NCBI RefSeq assembly: GCF_030324495.1 | Contig: NZ_JACAGN010000001.1 | Location: 381,838 to 445,837 of the forward strand | DNA from: Myroides sp. 1354 | Lineage (GTDB): Bacteria; Bacteroidota; Bacteroidia; Flavobacteriales; Flavobacteriaceae | DNA: 64,000 nt | Reading direction: 5' to 3' | Shown: positions 24,374 through 33,830 of the stretch, one piece after another | How positions within the stretch are numbered: the stretch's first letter is position 1 | Layout: each line of letters opens with the position of its first letter | Notes under the pieces: generated by a model | Database searches by the model: none | Seen by the model: the letters and a program-made list of their open reading frames with translations, nothing else | Told to the model about the DNA's origin: nothing | Translations under genes and position numbers: made by a program

Positions 24374-25721
24374 AACGCGACTTACCCTGTTGTTTACCTT
24401 ATTGGTGGCCTCTATATTATTGGTGTTCGCCAGTGTAATTTATTGGTCTTCCTCCAAGAGCAGAGAAGTTGAATTTTATGAAGAACTAGAAAAAGAAGCC
24501 ATCACAAAGGCTAAACTCTTTTTAGAAGCTCAAGTAAAACCGACAACCTTACACAAGATTTACCTCAACAATAGCGAAATTATCAACGAAGTGGAGGTAG
24601 CCGTTTACGATTATGATTTTCACTTGTTGTATCACGATGCAGAGGAAATTGATCGAGTGAAAGAGACCAAAGAAATGATAGGAAGTATCATTGAAAAGGG
24701 AAGCCTACACTATACACAAGAGGATTGGCAAGTTATTGGGATGAGGTATTCTTTTAACAATCAAGAGTATATTGTTACAGCCACAGCTTATGATGAATAT
24801 GGATATACCAAATTGCAAAACCTATTTGTTACGATTGTCGTACTCGTAGTTATTTCGCTTTTGGTCATTTATTTTGTCGGATTGTTTTTTGCCGATAAGG
24901 TGTTGTTACCCATTAAGAAAATGAATGATGAGGTCAATCAAATTACGGCAATGAATCTAGATTTGCGTATTAGTACAGAAAAAAATAAAGATGAATTAGG
25001 CGCTTTGGCTAATACTTTTAACGAAATGTTGAATCGCTTAGAAAATTCTTTTGATTCTCAAAAACAATTTGTTTCTAATATTTCTCATGAATTGAGAACG
25101 CCTTTGGCCGCTATTATTGCAGAACTTGAATTAGCGCTGAGTAAGGAGCAAAATCAAGGGTACTATATTCAAACGATTCAAAACGCATTAAGCGATTCAC
25201 AGAAGATCGTGCGTTTGTCCAATAGCTTGTTGGATTTCGCAAAAGCTAGTTATGACCCAACGGAAATTGTATTCAAGTCCATTCGCGTGGATGAGGTAAT
25301 TTTAGACGCTTGTCAGAAATTGCAAAAGATGGATGCTTCTTATAAATTTAATTTTGTTATTGATGAGTCAATAACTAGTGAAGAGATGATGACTGTTAAT
25401 GCCAACCCTTATCTTTTAGAAGTAGCTTTGGTTAATTTGCTAGAAAATGCCTGTAAGTTTTCGGAACAGAAGGCTTGTACAATTCAAGTGATGTATGAAG
25501 ATTATCACTTGATTATCCAAGTCATTGATAAGGGAATTGGAATTGCACCTGAAGATTTGGAGTTTATTTTTGTACCTTTTTATCGAGGTAAAAATCAAAA
25601 TTACAAAGAAGGTAATGGCATTGGTCTTCCATTAACCAACAAGATTATCAACCTACACAGAGGGAAGTTGAACGTGGAATCTCAAGTAGGAGAAGGAACC
25701 ACGTTTACGATTCAACTTTAA
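24363..25721 (+). CDS. Sensor histidine kinase (HAMP, HisKA, HATPase)
   Basis: A 452-aa inner-membrane kinase. Two transmembrane helices (~7-27 and ~155-178) bracket a ~125-residue periplasmic sensor domain with several acidic stretches (HDAEEIDR). Then HAMP (~178-230), HisKA with His in SNISHELRTPLAA (~240), and HATPase with N box LVNLLENACKFS, G1 DKGIGI and G2 GNGIGLPL. It pairs with the overlapping regulator gene. The signal is not identifiable; magnesium is a reasonable guess from the neighbouring mgtC-mgtE. Confidence 0.92.
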   Translation: MRIKTRLTLLFTLLVASILLVFASVIYWSSSKSREVEFYEELEKEAITKAKLFLEAQVKPTTLHKIYLNNSEIINEVEVAVYDYDFHLLYHDAEEIDRVKETKEMIGSIIEKGSLHYTQEDWQVIGMRYSFNNQEYIVTATAYDEYGYTKLQNLFVTIVVLVVISLLVIYFVGLFFADKVLLPIKKMNDEVNQITAMNLDLRISTEKNKDELGALANTFNEMLNRLENSFDSQKQFVSNISHELRTPLAAIIAELELALSKEQNQGYYIQTIQNALSDSQKIVRLSNSLLDFAKASYDPTEIVFKSIRVDEVILDACQKLQKMDASYKFNFVIDESITSEEMMTVNANPYLLEVALVNLLENACKFSEQKACTIQVMYEDYHLIIQVIDKGIGIAPEDLEFIFVPFYRGKNQNYKEGNGIGLPLTNKIINLHRGKLNVESQVGEGTTFTIQL

Positions 25722-25726
25722 ATAGC

Positions 25727-25756
25727 AAAGCGCGTACTATAGAGTAGGCGCTTTTT
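25727..25756 (+). terminator. Terminator of the two-component operon
   Basis: AAAGCGC (25727-25733) pairs with GCGCTTT (25748-25754), extended inside by TACT/AGTA across a single G-G mismatch; T run follows. Confidence 0.8.
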
Positions 25757-25759
25757 CTT

Positions 25760-25829
25760 TTCTAATAGAATTCTAATTTTTTTCTAAAGGCTTTCTAATA
25801 GCCCTCAAGCCTCATAACTTCTACTTTTG
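25760..25829 (+). promoter_or_regulatory. Four 11-bp-phased TTCTAAT repeats with a TACTTTTG promoter
   Basis: TTCTAAT starts at 25760, 25771 and 25793, and TTCTAAA at 25782, giving exact 11-bp spacing with 4-nt linkers. The array ends at 25799. A perfect -7 element TACTTTTG is at 25822-25829 and no TTG is found at the -33 position (about 25800), so the last repeat abuts the place an activator would replace. This resembles a PhoB/OmpR-type activated promoter and would drive mgtC-mgtE. Confidence 0.6.
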
Positions 25830-25949
25830 TCCCATCAAAAAAAATAAATGATGGACACAGAATCCTTTCGTACAAAAGAATGTTAACTGTCCTGCTGCTT
25901 GTTTATAACGGAGTTTGTATGCATGAAGTAGGAGCAAAAAAATGAAGTT

Positions 25950-26645
25950 ATGGCAATTACAGTATTTATTTTAAGATTATTACTTGCTTTTATATTAGGA
26001 GCGTTGATTGGTGCTGAGCGTCAAGTAAGACAAAAAAGTGCAGGATTGAGAACCAATACCTTGGTTTGTATTGGAGCAGCGGGATTTGTATTAATGTCGT
26101 ATCAAATTGGAGGAACTGCTGTTGGGCGTGTGGCTTCTTATGTTGTAAGTGGAATTGGTTTTCTAGGAGCCGGTGTAATTATGAAGGATGGATTCAGCAT
26201 CCGCGGTTTGAATACAGCAGCAACGATTTGGTGCTCAGCTTCCGTTGGCTCCATGTGTGGAGTAGGACTATGGCAAGAGGCAATTGCCATGACAATTCTA
26301 ATTGTTGGAGCTCATTTATTGTTGCGTCCTATTGGAAATCTAATGAATAAAATGTCATTCGAAACAGAAAGCGACTCTTCGGAGGTACATTATGAAATCA
26401 TTGTGGGATGCAAAGAGCAAGTGGAAAATGATATTCGCGTAATGGTGCTCAAGCACCTCAAAGCACAGAAAGAATTGCAAATGCGTTCACTTAAAAGTTC
26501 GGATAATGGAAACCCTGCTTTTTCCTATCTCAAATTTGAGGTGTACTGCATCGGACGCAAAGACGATATCTTAGAACAGATTACGCAAAAAGTATCTTTA
26601 GAATTTGGTGTATCTGAAGTTTCATGGGAGTTAACGACCTATTAA
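25950..26645 (+). CDS. mgtC: MgtC/SapB family protein
   Basis: A 231-aa membrane protein. The N-terminal ~135 residues have four to five transmembrane helices with family motifs: GALIGAERQ, KSAGLRTNTLVCIGAAG, GIGFLGAGVI and GLNTAATIWCSASVG. The C-terminal ~85 residues form a cytosolic ACT-like domain. MgtC proteins help survival at low magnesium and inhibit ATP synthase in pathogens; many bacteria keep related proteins without virulence. mgtE follows 19 nt downstream, supporting a magnesium role, and a phased repeat operator lies upstream. Confidence 0.9.
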   Translation: MAITVFILRLLLAFILGALIGAERQVRQKSAGLRTNTLVCIGAAGFVLMSYQIGGTAVGRVASYVVSGIGFLGAGVIMKDGFSIRGLNTAATIWCSASVGSMCGVGLWQEAIAMTILIVGAHLLLRPIGNLMNKMSFETESDSSEVHYEIIVGCKEQVENDIRVMVLKHLKAQKELQMRSLKSSDNGNPAFSYLKFEVYCIGRKDDILEQITQKVSLEFGVSEVSWELTTY

Positions 26646-26664
26646 TCTTTAAAAACGGAAAGTC

Positions 26665-28062
26665 ATGAGAACAATGAAGTATGAACACAGCAGCTTACGC
26701 AAAATTGCAACAGATTTTCAAGGGCTAGATCAGATGATCAAAATGCTTCCTGTATTAAAGAAAATGCCGATTATCGATGTGAGTGAAGCATTGTCTTTGA
26801 TGGACACAAAAGACTTATTTGTCATTTTACGCGAATTTCCATTGGAACACCAAGCAGAGATTTTTGCCGCTTTTCCCTTAGTGAAACAATTATCCGTTTT
26901 TCAGCAGTTGAGTATGAAGCGATTCGCTCGATTATTTGAACAGATGCCTTCAGAAGATCGCGCGGATTTATTTCAAATCTTAACGCAACAAGAACAAATT
27001 GATTTACTTCCCTTTTTGACCAAACAAGTGCGTGAAAACGTATTGGCTTTGAGTTCGTATCCTGAAGATACTGCAGGGGGAATTATGAGTACTGATTTTG
27101 CAACCGTATCGAAAGACATGACTTGCTTTGAAGCTATTTACAAAGTAAGACAAGATGCACCGTCTAAAAAGACGATCTATTATGTCTATGTGGTGAATGA
27201 AGATCAAACCTTATTGGGATTTATTACCTTAAAAGATTTAATTATTGCTGAACCTCATCAGTTGGTAGAAGAAGAACTACATCGGGATTTTGTTTTTGGC
27301 TATGTAGATGAAGAAAATGAAAAAGTAGCAGCCAAAATAGATAAATACGAATTGGTCGCTTTGCCGATTCTCAATCCTAAAAAACAACTGGTTGGTATTG
27401 TGACACATGATGATGCCTTGGATATTATCCAAGCAGAACATACGGAAGATATGCAAAAGTTCATGGGCGTGATGGGAAGTAGTGAAGATGCAGATTATGA
27501 GCAAACGTCTATTTTTGACCACTTTAAAAAACGAGTATTTTGGTTGGTGACTTTAGCAATTGTGGGATTGATTTCGGGATTAATTATTCACAATTTCGAA
27601 GGAGCCTTAGCTCAAATGGTCATCTTAGCACTGTATATGCCCATGGTAGCCGATGCAGGAGGAAATGCAGGAAGTCAATCTGCAACTGTTGTAGTACGGG
27701 CGATGGCACTGGGACAAATTACTGTAAAATCATGGATGAAAGTGTTGTGGAAAGAAGCAAGAATAGCCTTGATGTTGGCCTTGTGCTTGGGGTTGCTTGC
27801 CTTTGCTAAGGTCGTATGGCTAAGTTGGGAAACCGAATCTCCAGAGGCGTTTACTTTATGGACTATTGGTGCTGTGATTGCCATGGCTTTGTTTTTACAA
27901 GTTACTTTGTCTACCGTAATTGGAGCGGCTTTACCACTGTTAGTTAAGAAAATGGGCGCTGATCCTGCGGTAGTAGCTAGTCCTGCAATTCGAACAATTG
28001 TCAATATTATCGGATTGTTACTCTATTTTGGGCTAGCGGCATACATCTTTAATCTGACCTAA
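26665..28062 (+). CDS. mgtE: Magnesium transporter MgtE
   Basis: A 465-aa magnesium channel. Cytosolic N domain (~15-135; FREFPLEHQAEIFAAF-like helices), two CBS domains (~140-270; YPEDTAGGIMSTDF marks the start) that close the pore when magnesium is high, and five transmembrane helices (~295-465) with the family motif MPMVADAGGNAGSQSATVVVR (seen as ADAGGNAGSQS). Length fits. Probably co-transcribed with mgtC. Confidence 0.94.
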   Translation: MRTMKYEHSSLRKIATDFQGLDQMIKMLPVLKKMPIIDVSEALSLMDTKDLFVILREFPLEHQAEIFAAFPLVKQLSVFQQLSMKRFARLFEQMPSEDRADLFQILTQQEQIDLLPFLTKQVRENVLALSSYPEDTAGGIMSTDFATVSKDMTCFEAIYKVRQDAPSKKTIYYVYVVNEDQTLLGFITLKDLIIAEPHQLVEEELHRDFVFGYVDEENEKVAAKIDKYELVALPILNPKKQLVGIVTHDDALDIIQAEHTEDMQKFMGVMGSSEDADYEQTSIFDHFKKRVFWLVTLAIVGLISGLIIHNFEGALAQMVILALYMPMVADAGGNAGSQSATVVVRAMALGQITVKSWMKVLWKEARIALMLALCLGLLAFAKVVWLSWETESPEAFTLWTIGAVIAMALFLQVTLSTVIGAALPLLVKKMGADPAVVASPAIRTIVNIIGLLLYFGLAAYIFNLT

Positions 28063-28160
28063 TTCCAGCTGATAGATACACCTTACTAAAATAAAAAGAA
28101 TGAAAAAATGGCGTTTTCGATGTGATTTAACTCCCTATGGGTAGTGGATAATTATTTTTA

Positions 28161-28190
28161 TTGTTAAATAAACGTAATGTTTTATATTTA
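28161..28190 (+). promoter_or_regulatory. Promoter of the metal efflux operon
   Basis: TTG (28161-28163), 19-bp spacer, TATATTTA (28183-28190; 7/8 match). It lies about 70 nt before the adaptor gene. The 198 bp between mgtE and this operon also contains CCCTATGGG (28132-28140), a short near-palindrome, and a possible 14-codon ORF. Confidence 0.5.
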
Positions 28191-28261
28191 TAATAAAAAA
28201 TATAGTATAAAATTTCGTAAATTAAGAGAATATTATAAAGTAAAAATTAAAAACAATCATA

Positions 28262-29377
28262 ATGGCAAAAAAAGTACAAATAGCAGGGGTGTTAGGCTTG
28301 AGTATCTTATTGAGTTTTTGCTCTGATAAAAAGGAACAAACCAGTGATGTCGCACAATATCAAGTGAATAATCAAGTCATTTCTTTAACGGAAAACTCAA
28401 ACCTCAAAGGAAGAATTAAAGTCACAGAAGTAGCAGAAGAAGATTTTACCTTTGATTTAGTCACTGCGGGTTTAGTAAAAGCGATACCCAACCATTATGC
28501 GGAGATTGCTTCACCTTTCTCTGGAAGAATTGTCAAATCATTTGTCAAATTAGGTCAGAAAGTCGGAGTGAATCAACCTTTGTTTGAGGTTTCTTCTCCT
28601 GATTATTTCGAAGCACAAAAGGACTATTTCGATTCCAAACAAGAATATAAACAAGCGTCTTTGAATTTGAAACGACAAGCTGATTTGTTAGCGAATGGAG
28701 TTGGAGTTCGCCAAGAATATGAAGAAGCAGAAACAGAAAATTCTATTGCAAAAGCATCTTTTGACAACGCAACAGCAGCCATAAAGATTTACAATGTTCA
28801 ACCTACGTCCCTTGTTTTAGGACAGCCTTTGATTGTGCGATCACCTATTGATGGAGAAGTATTGGAAAACAATATCGTTTTAGGACAATACATTAACGAT
28901 GATGCAGATCCAGTAGTGAAAATTGCTTCGTTGAACAAAATTTGGATTGTAGGGAAAGTGAAAGAAAAAGACATTCAACACTTAACTAAATTAAATAAAG
29001 TACAAATTGAATTGGCGGCTTATCCTGGAGAACCACTCATGGGAACGATTTATCATGTCAATGAAATTGTCGATGAAGAGACGAGAAGCATTGATGTTTT
29101 AATTGAAGTGGATAACAACAAACGCATTTTAAAACCAGGAATGTATGTGAATGTAAGATTCATCGATCAGCCTGAAAAAGTAATCTTAGTGCCTTCACGC
29201 GCTGTATTACAAGGCGAAGACGATTCATTTGTCTTTATTGAAGTAGCTCCTAATGAATATATCCGCAAGAATGTGACGATTGGTGGGGTATCAGGCAATC
29301 AGACCGTTATTTTATCTGGCTTAGCAAAAGGAGATAAAGTAGTAAGTGAAGGAGGGATTTATTTACCTCAACTGTAG
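28262..29377 (+). CDS. Efflux RND periplasmic adaptor (CzcB-like lipoprotein)
   Basis: A 371-aa membrane-fusion protein. Lipoprotein signal with lipobox LSFC (Cys 20). Barrel-sandwich hybrid split in two halves (GRIVKSFVKLGQKVGVNQPLF in pieces, around 85-115, and VRSPIDGEVLENNI near 200), a short helical hairpin (~120-170), then beta-barrel and membrane-proximal domains (KPGMYVNVRF, VPSRAVLQGEDDSFVFI). It bridges the inner-membrane pump and the TolC channel encoded next. First gene of the operon. Confidence 0.9.
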   Translation: MAKKVQIAGVLGLSILLSFCSDKKEQTSDVAQYQVNNQVISLTENSNLKGRIKVTEVAEEDFTFDLVTAGLVKAIPNHYAEIASPFSGRIVKSFVKLGQKVGVNQPLFEVSSPDYFEAQKDYFDSKQEYKQASLNLKRQADLLANGVGVRQEYEEAETENSIAKASFDNATAAIKIYNVQPTSLVLGQPLIVRSPIDGEVLENNIVLGQYINDDADPVVKIASLNKIWIVGKVKEKDIQHLTKLNKVQIELAAYPGEPLMGTIYHVNEIVDEETRSIDVLIEVDNNKRILKPGMYVNVRFIDQPEKVILVPSRAVLQGEDDSFVFIEVAPNEYIRKNVTIGGVSGNQTVILSGLAKGDKVVSEGGIYLPQL

Positions 29378-29400
29378 TAATCCAATAAAACAGCAAAAAA

Positions 29401-32400
29401 ATGAAAAAATCAATAATAGACACAGCTATACACAAAAGATGGCTTGTTGCTGCTTTGTTTGGCTTACTGTGCATCTTCGGTTACTATTCATGGAAACAAC
29501 TTTCTATTGAAGCTTATCCCGATATTGCCGATACAACCTCGCAGGTAGTTACACAAGTACCAGGTTTAGCAGCAGAGGAAATTGAATTGCAAATTACTAT
29601 TCCGATTGAGCGTGCTTTAAACGGTATGCCAGGTATGCATGTGATGCGCAGTAATAGTACATTCGGACTGTCAATGATTACCCTTGTTTTTGAAGATGGG
29701 GTCGATGATTACTTCGCTCGTCAGCGTATTCAAGAACGTCTAAATGCAGTAGAGCTACCTTATGAAGCAGTGCCTGAATTAGACCCGTTAACCTCTCCTA
29801 TTGGAGAAGTATATCGCTATATCATTGAAGGTGATGGTTACAGTTTACGCGAGTTAACCGATATTCAAAACTTTGTAATCATCCCGAAATTAAATCAGGT
29901 TTCAGGTGTAGCAGAAGTAACGAATTTTGGGGGAGTTACTACGCAATTTCAAATTGAATTAGACCCTCATAAATTAGAACAATACGATTTATCCCTAAGT
30001 GATGTAACAGAAACCATTGAAGAAAACAACGTGAATTCTGGTGGAAGTGTATTAACCCGTGGGGATTTAGGATATGTTGTTCGCGGTATTGGATTAGTCA
30101 AAGATTTAGAAGATCTAGGAAAGATTGTCGTAAAAGCAGATAATGGAATTCCAATCTTCTTGAAAGACTTAGGGCGTTTAAAATACGGAAATGTCGAGCG
30201 AAAAGGAGTTTTGGGCTATTCTGATAAAGACCGAAATTACTCCGACAGTATAGAAGGAATTGTCTTGCTCTTAAAAGGAGAAAATCCATCTGTAGTATTA
30301 GAGAAAATCCACCAATATGTAGATGAATTAAATAATGAATTATTGCCTGAGGGCGTTAAGATTCATACGTTCTTAGATCGTACGGATTTAGTAGATACGA
30401 CCTTACATACTGTATCAACAACACTGATAGAAGGTATTAGTTTAGTTATCATCGTATTGATCGTTTTCTTAGGAAGTTGGAGAGGGGCTTTATTAGTAGC
30501 CATTACGATTCCTGTATCCTTGTTATTTGCATTTATCTTAATGCATTTTACCGATATTCCTGCTAATTTATTATCCTTAGGGGCGATTGACTTTGGTATT
30601 ATAGTTGACGGAGCTATTGTAATGATGGAATCCATCCTCAAGAAGCGAGAGGATAATCCGAAGGAAGAACTAAAGGAAAAATCCATTGCTCAACGTACCA
30701 AAGAAGTGGCAAAACCTGTATTCTTTGCTACGATTATTATTATCACGGCTTATTTACCTCTTTTTGCTTTTGAACGTGTAGAAAAGAAATTGTTTACACC
30801 GATGGCTTTTACCGTTGGATTTGCCTTGTTAGGAGCTTTATTAGTTGCCTTGTTTTTGATTCCAGGATTGGCTTATGCGGTGTATAAAAAACCGAGAAAA
30901 ATATACCACAATAAATGGTTAGAGAAACTAACAGGATTGTATCATAATCGAATCGAGAAGATAATGAAAAAGCCCAAACAAGTTTTCTTGCCTATTGTTA
31001 TTGTTTTGGCTATTACCATTGGATTGACGGTAAAAGTGGGGAAAGACTTTTTACCTCCATTGGATGAAGGGTCTATTTGGTTACAGGTGACTTTACCTCC
31101 GGGGATTTCGCTTGAGAAATCGAAGGAAATGAGCGATACGTTGCGTGCGCGAACGATGAAATATGATGAGGTGACTTATGTGATGGTGCAAGCAGGAAGA
31201 AATGACGATGGGACGGATCCATTTACACCTTCTCACTTTGAATGTTCGATCGGTATTAAACCCTATAAAGAATGGCCAAGAGGAAAAACAAAAAATGATC
31301 TAATTGAAGAATTAGCTGCGGAATATGAATCTTTACCTGGATTTACGGTTGGATTTGCTCAGCCGATGATTGATGGGGTAATGGATAAAATTTCTGGAGC
31401 GCACAGTGAATTGGTAGTGAAAGTATATGGAGAAGATTTTCATGAAACTAGACGTATTGCCAATGAAGTTTTAGGTACATTAAAAACAGTAGATGGGGCA
31501 GTAGACTTGGCAATTGATCAAGAACCACCGCTACCACAATTACAGATTCACGCGAATCGTGATAAGATTGCGCAATATGGATTGAATGTAGCTGATGTAG
31601 CTGAATTAATTGAAGTAGCGATTGGAGGAAAGGCAATTTCTCAAATTTTTATTGGCAATAAAGTGTATGATATCAGTGCTCGTTATACAGAAGAAAGTAG
31701 AAATACACCGGAGAAAATTGCCAACCTGATGTTGACTTCAAGTACAGGTGCTAAAATTCCACTTTCACAAGTGGCAGATGTGAAAACCAGTACAGGAGAA
31801 AGTACAATTACACGTGAGATGAATAGACGTCATTTAACAGTCAAATTAAACGTGCGTAATCGAGATTTAGGTTCTCTATTAAAAGAAGCTCAACAAAAGA
31901 TTGAAGAAAATATTACTTATGATCACAATAAGTTTCACATTGAGTGGGGAGGACAATTTGAAAACCAACACCGTGCGTATAACCGTTTGGCGATTATTGT
32001 TCCACTTACGTTGTGTTTGATGTTTGTTTTATTGTATGGAGCATTTGGTCAATTCAGACAAGCAGGTTTGTTAATGGTCGTTGTTCCCTTGGCATTATTT
32101 GGAGGAATGCTAGCACTTAATGTAAGAGGCATGTCGTTAAACGTATCTTCTGCAGTTGGATTTATCGCCTTGTTTGGTGTTGCGATTCAGAATGGGGTGA
32201 TTATGATTTCTCACATCAATGATTTACGCAAAAAAGGCTATGCTTTATTAGAGGCTGTATTATTAGGTGCAGAACAGCGTTTTAGACCCGTATTGATGAC
32301 AGCAACTGTAGCGATCTTGGGATTATTCCCAGCATCGATGGCAACGGGAATCGGTTCAGACGTTCAACGTCCATTAGCAACTGTAATTGTCTATGGATTG

Positions 32401-32514
32401 TTATTTGCTACAATTTTAACCCTTTTCGTATTACCTGCTTTGTATTATCTAGTAGAACGCAAATGGGGAAAAGACAGTGATTTTGTGAAAGTAGAAGAAA
32501 CAGAAGAAAATTAG
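29401..32514 (+). CDS. CusA/CzcA family heavy-metal RND pump
   Basis: A 1037-aa proton-driven inner-membrane pump with 12 transmembrane helices in two halves, each with a large periplasmic loop. N-terminal YPDIADTTSQVVTQVPGLAAEEIE type strand is typical. The helix-4 signature DFGIIVDGAIVMMES matches the heavy-metal subfamily DFGxxxDGA, pointing to divalent cations (Co, Zn, Cd) rather than Cu/Ag, but the substrate is not certain. It is 24 nt after the adaptor and 7 nt before the TolC gene. Confidence 0.92.
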   Translation: MKKSIIDTAIHKRWLVAALFGLLCIFGYYSWKQLSIEAYPDIADTTSQVVTQVPGLAAEEIELQITIPIERALNGMPGMHVMRSNSTFGLSMITLVFEDGVDDYFARQRIQERLNAVELPYEAVPELDPLTSPIGEVYRYIIEGDGYSLRELTDIQNFVIIPKLNQVSGVAEVTNFGGVTTQFQIELDPHKLEQYDLSLSDVTETIEENNVNSGGSVLTRGDLGYVVRGIGLVKDLEDLGKIVVKADNGIPIFLKDLGRLKYGNVERKGVLGYSDKDRNYSDSIEGIVLLLKGENPSVVLEKIHQYVDELNNELLPEGVKIHTFLDRTDLVDTTLHTVSTTLIEGISLVIIVLIVFLGSWRGALLVAITIPVSLLFAFILMHFTDIPANLLSLGAIDFGIIVDGAIVMMESILKKREDNPKEELKEKSIAQRTKEVAKPVFFATIIIITAYLPLFAFERVEKKLFTPMAFTVGFALLGALLVALFLIPGLAYAVYKKPRKIYHNKWLEKLTGLYHNRIEKIMKKPKQVFLPIVIVLAITIGLTVKVGKDFLPPLDEGSIWLQVTLPPGISLEKSKEMSDTLRARTMKYDEVTYVMVQAGRNDDGTDPFTPSHFECSIGIKPYKEWPRGKTKNDLIEELAAEYESLPGFTVGFAQPMIDGVMDKISGAHSELVVKVYGEDFHETRRIANEVLGTLKTVDGAVDLAIDQEPPLPQLQIHANRDKIAQYGLNVADVAELIEVAIGGKAISQIFIGNKVYDISARYTEESRNTPEKIANLMLTSSTGAKIPLSQVADVKTSTGESTITREMNRRHLTVKLNVRNRDLGSLLKEAQQKIEENITYDHNKFHIEWGGQFENQHRAYNRLAIIVPLTLCLMFVLLYGAFGQFRQAGLLMVVVPLALFGGMLALNVRGMSLNVSSAVGFIALFGVAIQNGVIMISHINDLRKKGYALLEAVLLGAEQRFRPVLMTATVAILGLFPASMATGIGSDVQRPLATVIVYGLLFATILTLFVLPALYYLVERKWGKDSDFVKVEETEEN

Positions 32515-32521
32515 CATTGAG

Positions 32522-33820
32522 ATGAATAGGTTTAAAAAATATATAAGTATAAGTGCTCTCGCTATGTTTTGTGGAGGTGCAATGTATGCTCAAAATGGGC
32601 ATACAGAGCAATCCACAACAAAAAGCGACCTTACCTATAAGGAGTTTCTATCTAAAATGATAGCAAACAACTTGAGCTATGCCGCAGAAAAATACAATAT
32701 CAATATAGCAGAAGCAGAAGTACAAGCAGCTAAGGCATTTCCAGATCCAGAATTGAGTTTTGGTTGGGCAGATAATCAGCAAAAACGCATGCAAATGGGG
32801 TATGGATTTGAGGCTGAATTGTCTTGGGATTTGGAATTAGGAGGAAAACGAAAAGCAAGAAAAAATTTAGCCCATGATCAAAAAGTGTTGGCTGAATTAG
32901 AATTGCAAGAGTTTTTCCATACGCTTCGTGCAGAATCTACAGTAGCTTTCTTGGAAGCTATGCAAAACAAGATGTTATATGATATTCAAAAAGATTCTTA
33001 TACATCCATGTTACAGGTGGCTCAATCGGATAGTATTCGCTATTCTTTGGGGCAAATTAGCAAAGTAGATGCTATTCAGAGTAAACTCGAAGCAAAATCC
33101 ATGTTGAATGATTTGCAAGATGCCGATGATACTTGGGAAAATAGCTTAATGGAAATTCGCAATATTATTAGTGCTCAAAGAGTAGACTCTGTTTATCTTC
33201 CCGTTGGAGATTTTAGTCAGTTCGTTCGCTTGTTTGCGTTGGAAGATTTAATTGTAACCGCACAGAACAATCGAGCCGATTATTTGGTGGCTCAACAAAA
33301 CAAAGTGGTTGCAGGGCGTCAAGTGGCATTGGCAAGAGCTGAACGCGTGATCGATTTGGGATTAAATCTCGGCGTGGAAAACAATTCTTTTGTTAAAAAT
33401 GCTGTTGCACCAACACCGGGAAATACAGTTGTAAAAGCGGGGATTTCAGTCCCTTTGAAATTCTCAAATCGACGCGATGCTGGATTAAAAACAGCCTTAT
33501 ATGAAGAGCGCCAGGCGGAGTTGGAATATGATAGGATAGAGTTAGAACTCGAAAAGGAAATTACACAAGCCTATCGAAATTACTTGACGAAACAGAAGCA
33601 AATTCAACGTTTTGAAAATGGAATGTTGGACGAAGCAAAGCAAGTATTTGAAGGAATTAAATACAGCTATCAACGAGGGGCAAGTAGTTTATTAGAAGTG
33701 TTAGATGCACAGCGCACCTATAACGAAACCCAACAAGCCTATGCAGAGACCTTGTTTGGTTATGCAGAATCGTTAGTAGAGCTAGAAAAAGCAGTTGGAA
33801 TTTGGGATATTGATTTTTAA
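32522..33820 (+). CDS. TolC-family outer-membrane efflux channel (CzcC-like)
   Basis: A 432-aa outer-membrane protein with a signal peptide (residues 1-23, ending MYAQ). Two long coiled-coil-rich halves typical of TolC proteins: ANNLSYAAEKYNINIAEAEVQAA type heptads near 45-70 and KYSYQRGASSLLEVLDAQRTYNETQQAYAE near the end (seen as GASSLLEVLDAQR). It completes the tripartite efflux system. Order adaptor-pump-channel. The next gene starts 11 nt after the stop. Confidence 0.9.
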   Translation: MNRFKKYISISALAMFCGGAMYAQNGHTEQSTTKSDLTYKEFLSKMIANNLSYAAEKYNINIAEAEVQAAKAFPDPELSFGWADNQQKRMQMGYGFEAELSWDLELGGKRKARKNLAHDQKVLAELELQEFFHTLRAESTVAFLEAMQNKMLYDIQKDSYTSMLQVAQSDSIRYSLGQISKVDAIQSKLEAKSMLNDLQDADDTWENSLMEIRNIISAQRVDSVYLPVGDFSQFVRLFALEDLIVTAQNNRADYLVAQQNKVVAGRQVALARAERVIDLGLNLGVENNSFVKNAVAPTPGNTVVKAGISVPLKFSNRRDAGLKTALYEERQAELEYDRIELELEKEITQAYRNYLTKQKQIQRFENGMLDEAKQVFEGIKYSYQRGASSLLEVLDAQRTYNETQQAYAETLFGYAESLVELEKAVGIWDIDF

Positions 33821-33830
33821 GAAGGACAGG

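Noticed and set aside
25830..25949. Magnesium riboswitch (M-box) before mgtC
   Set aside because: The ~120-nt leader is too short and lacks the expected stem arrangement.
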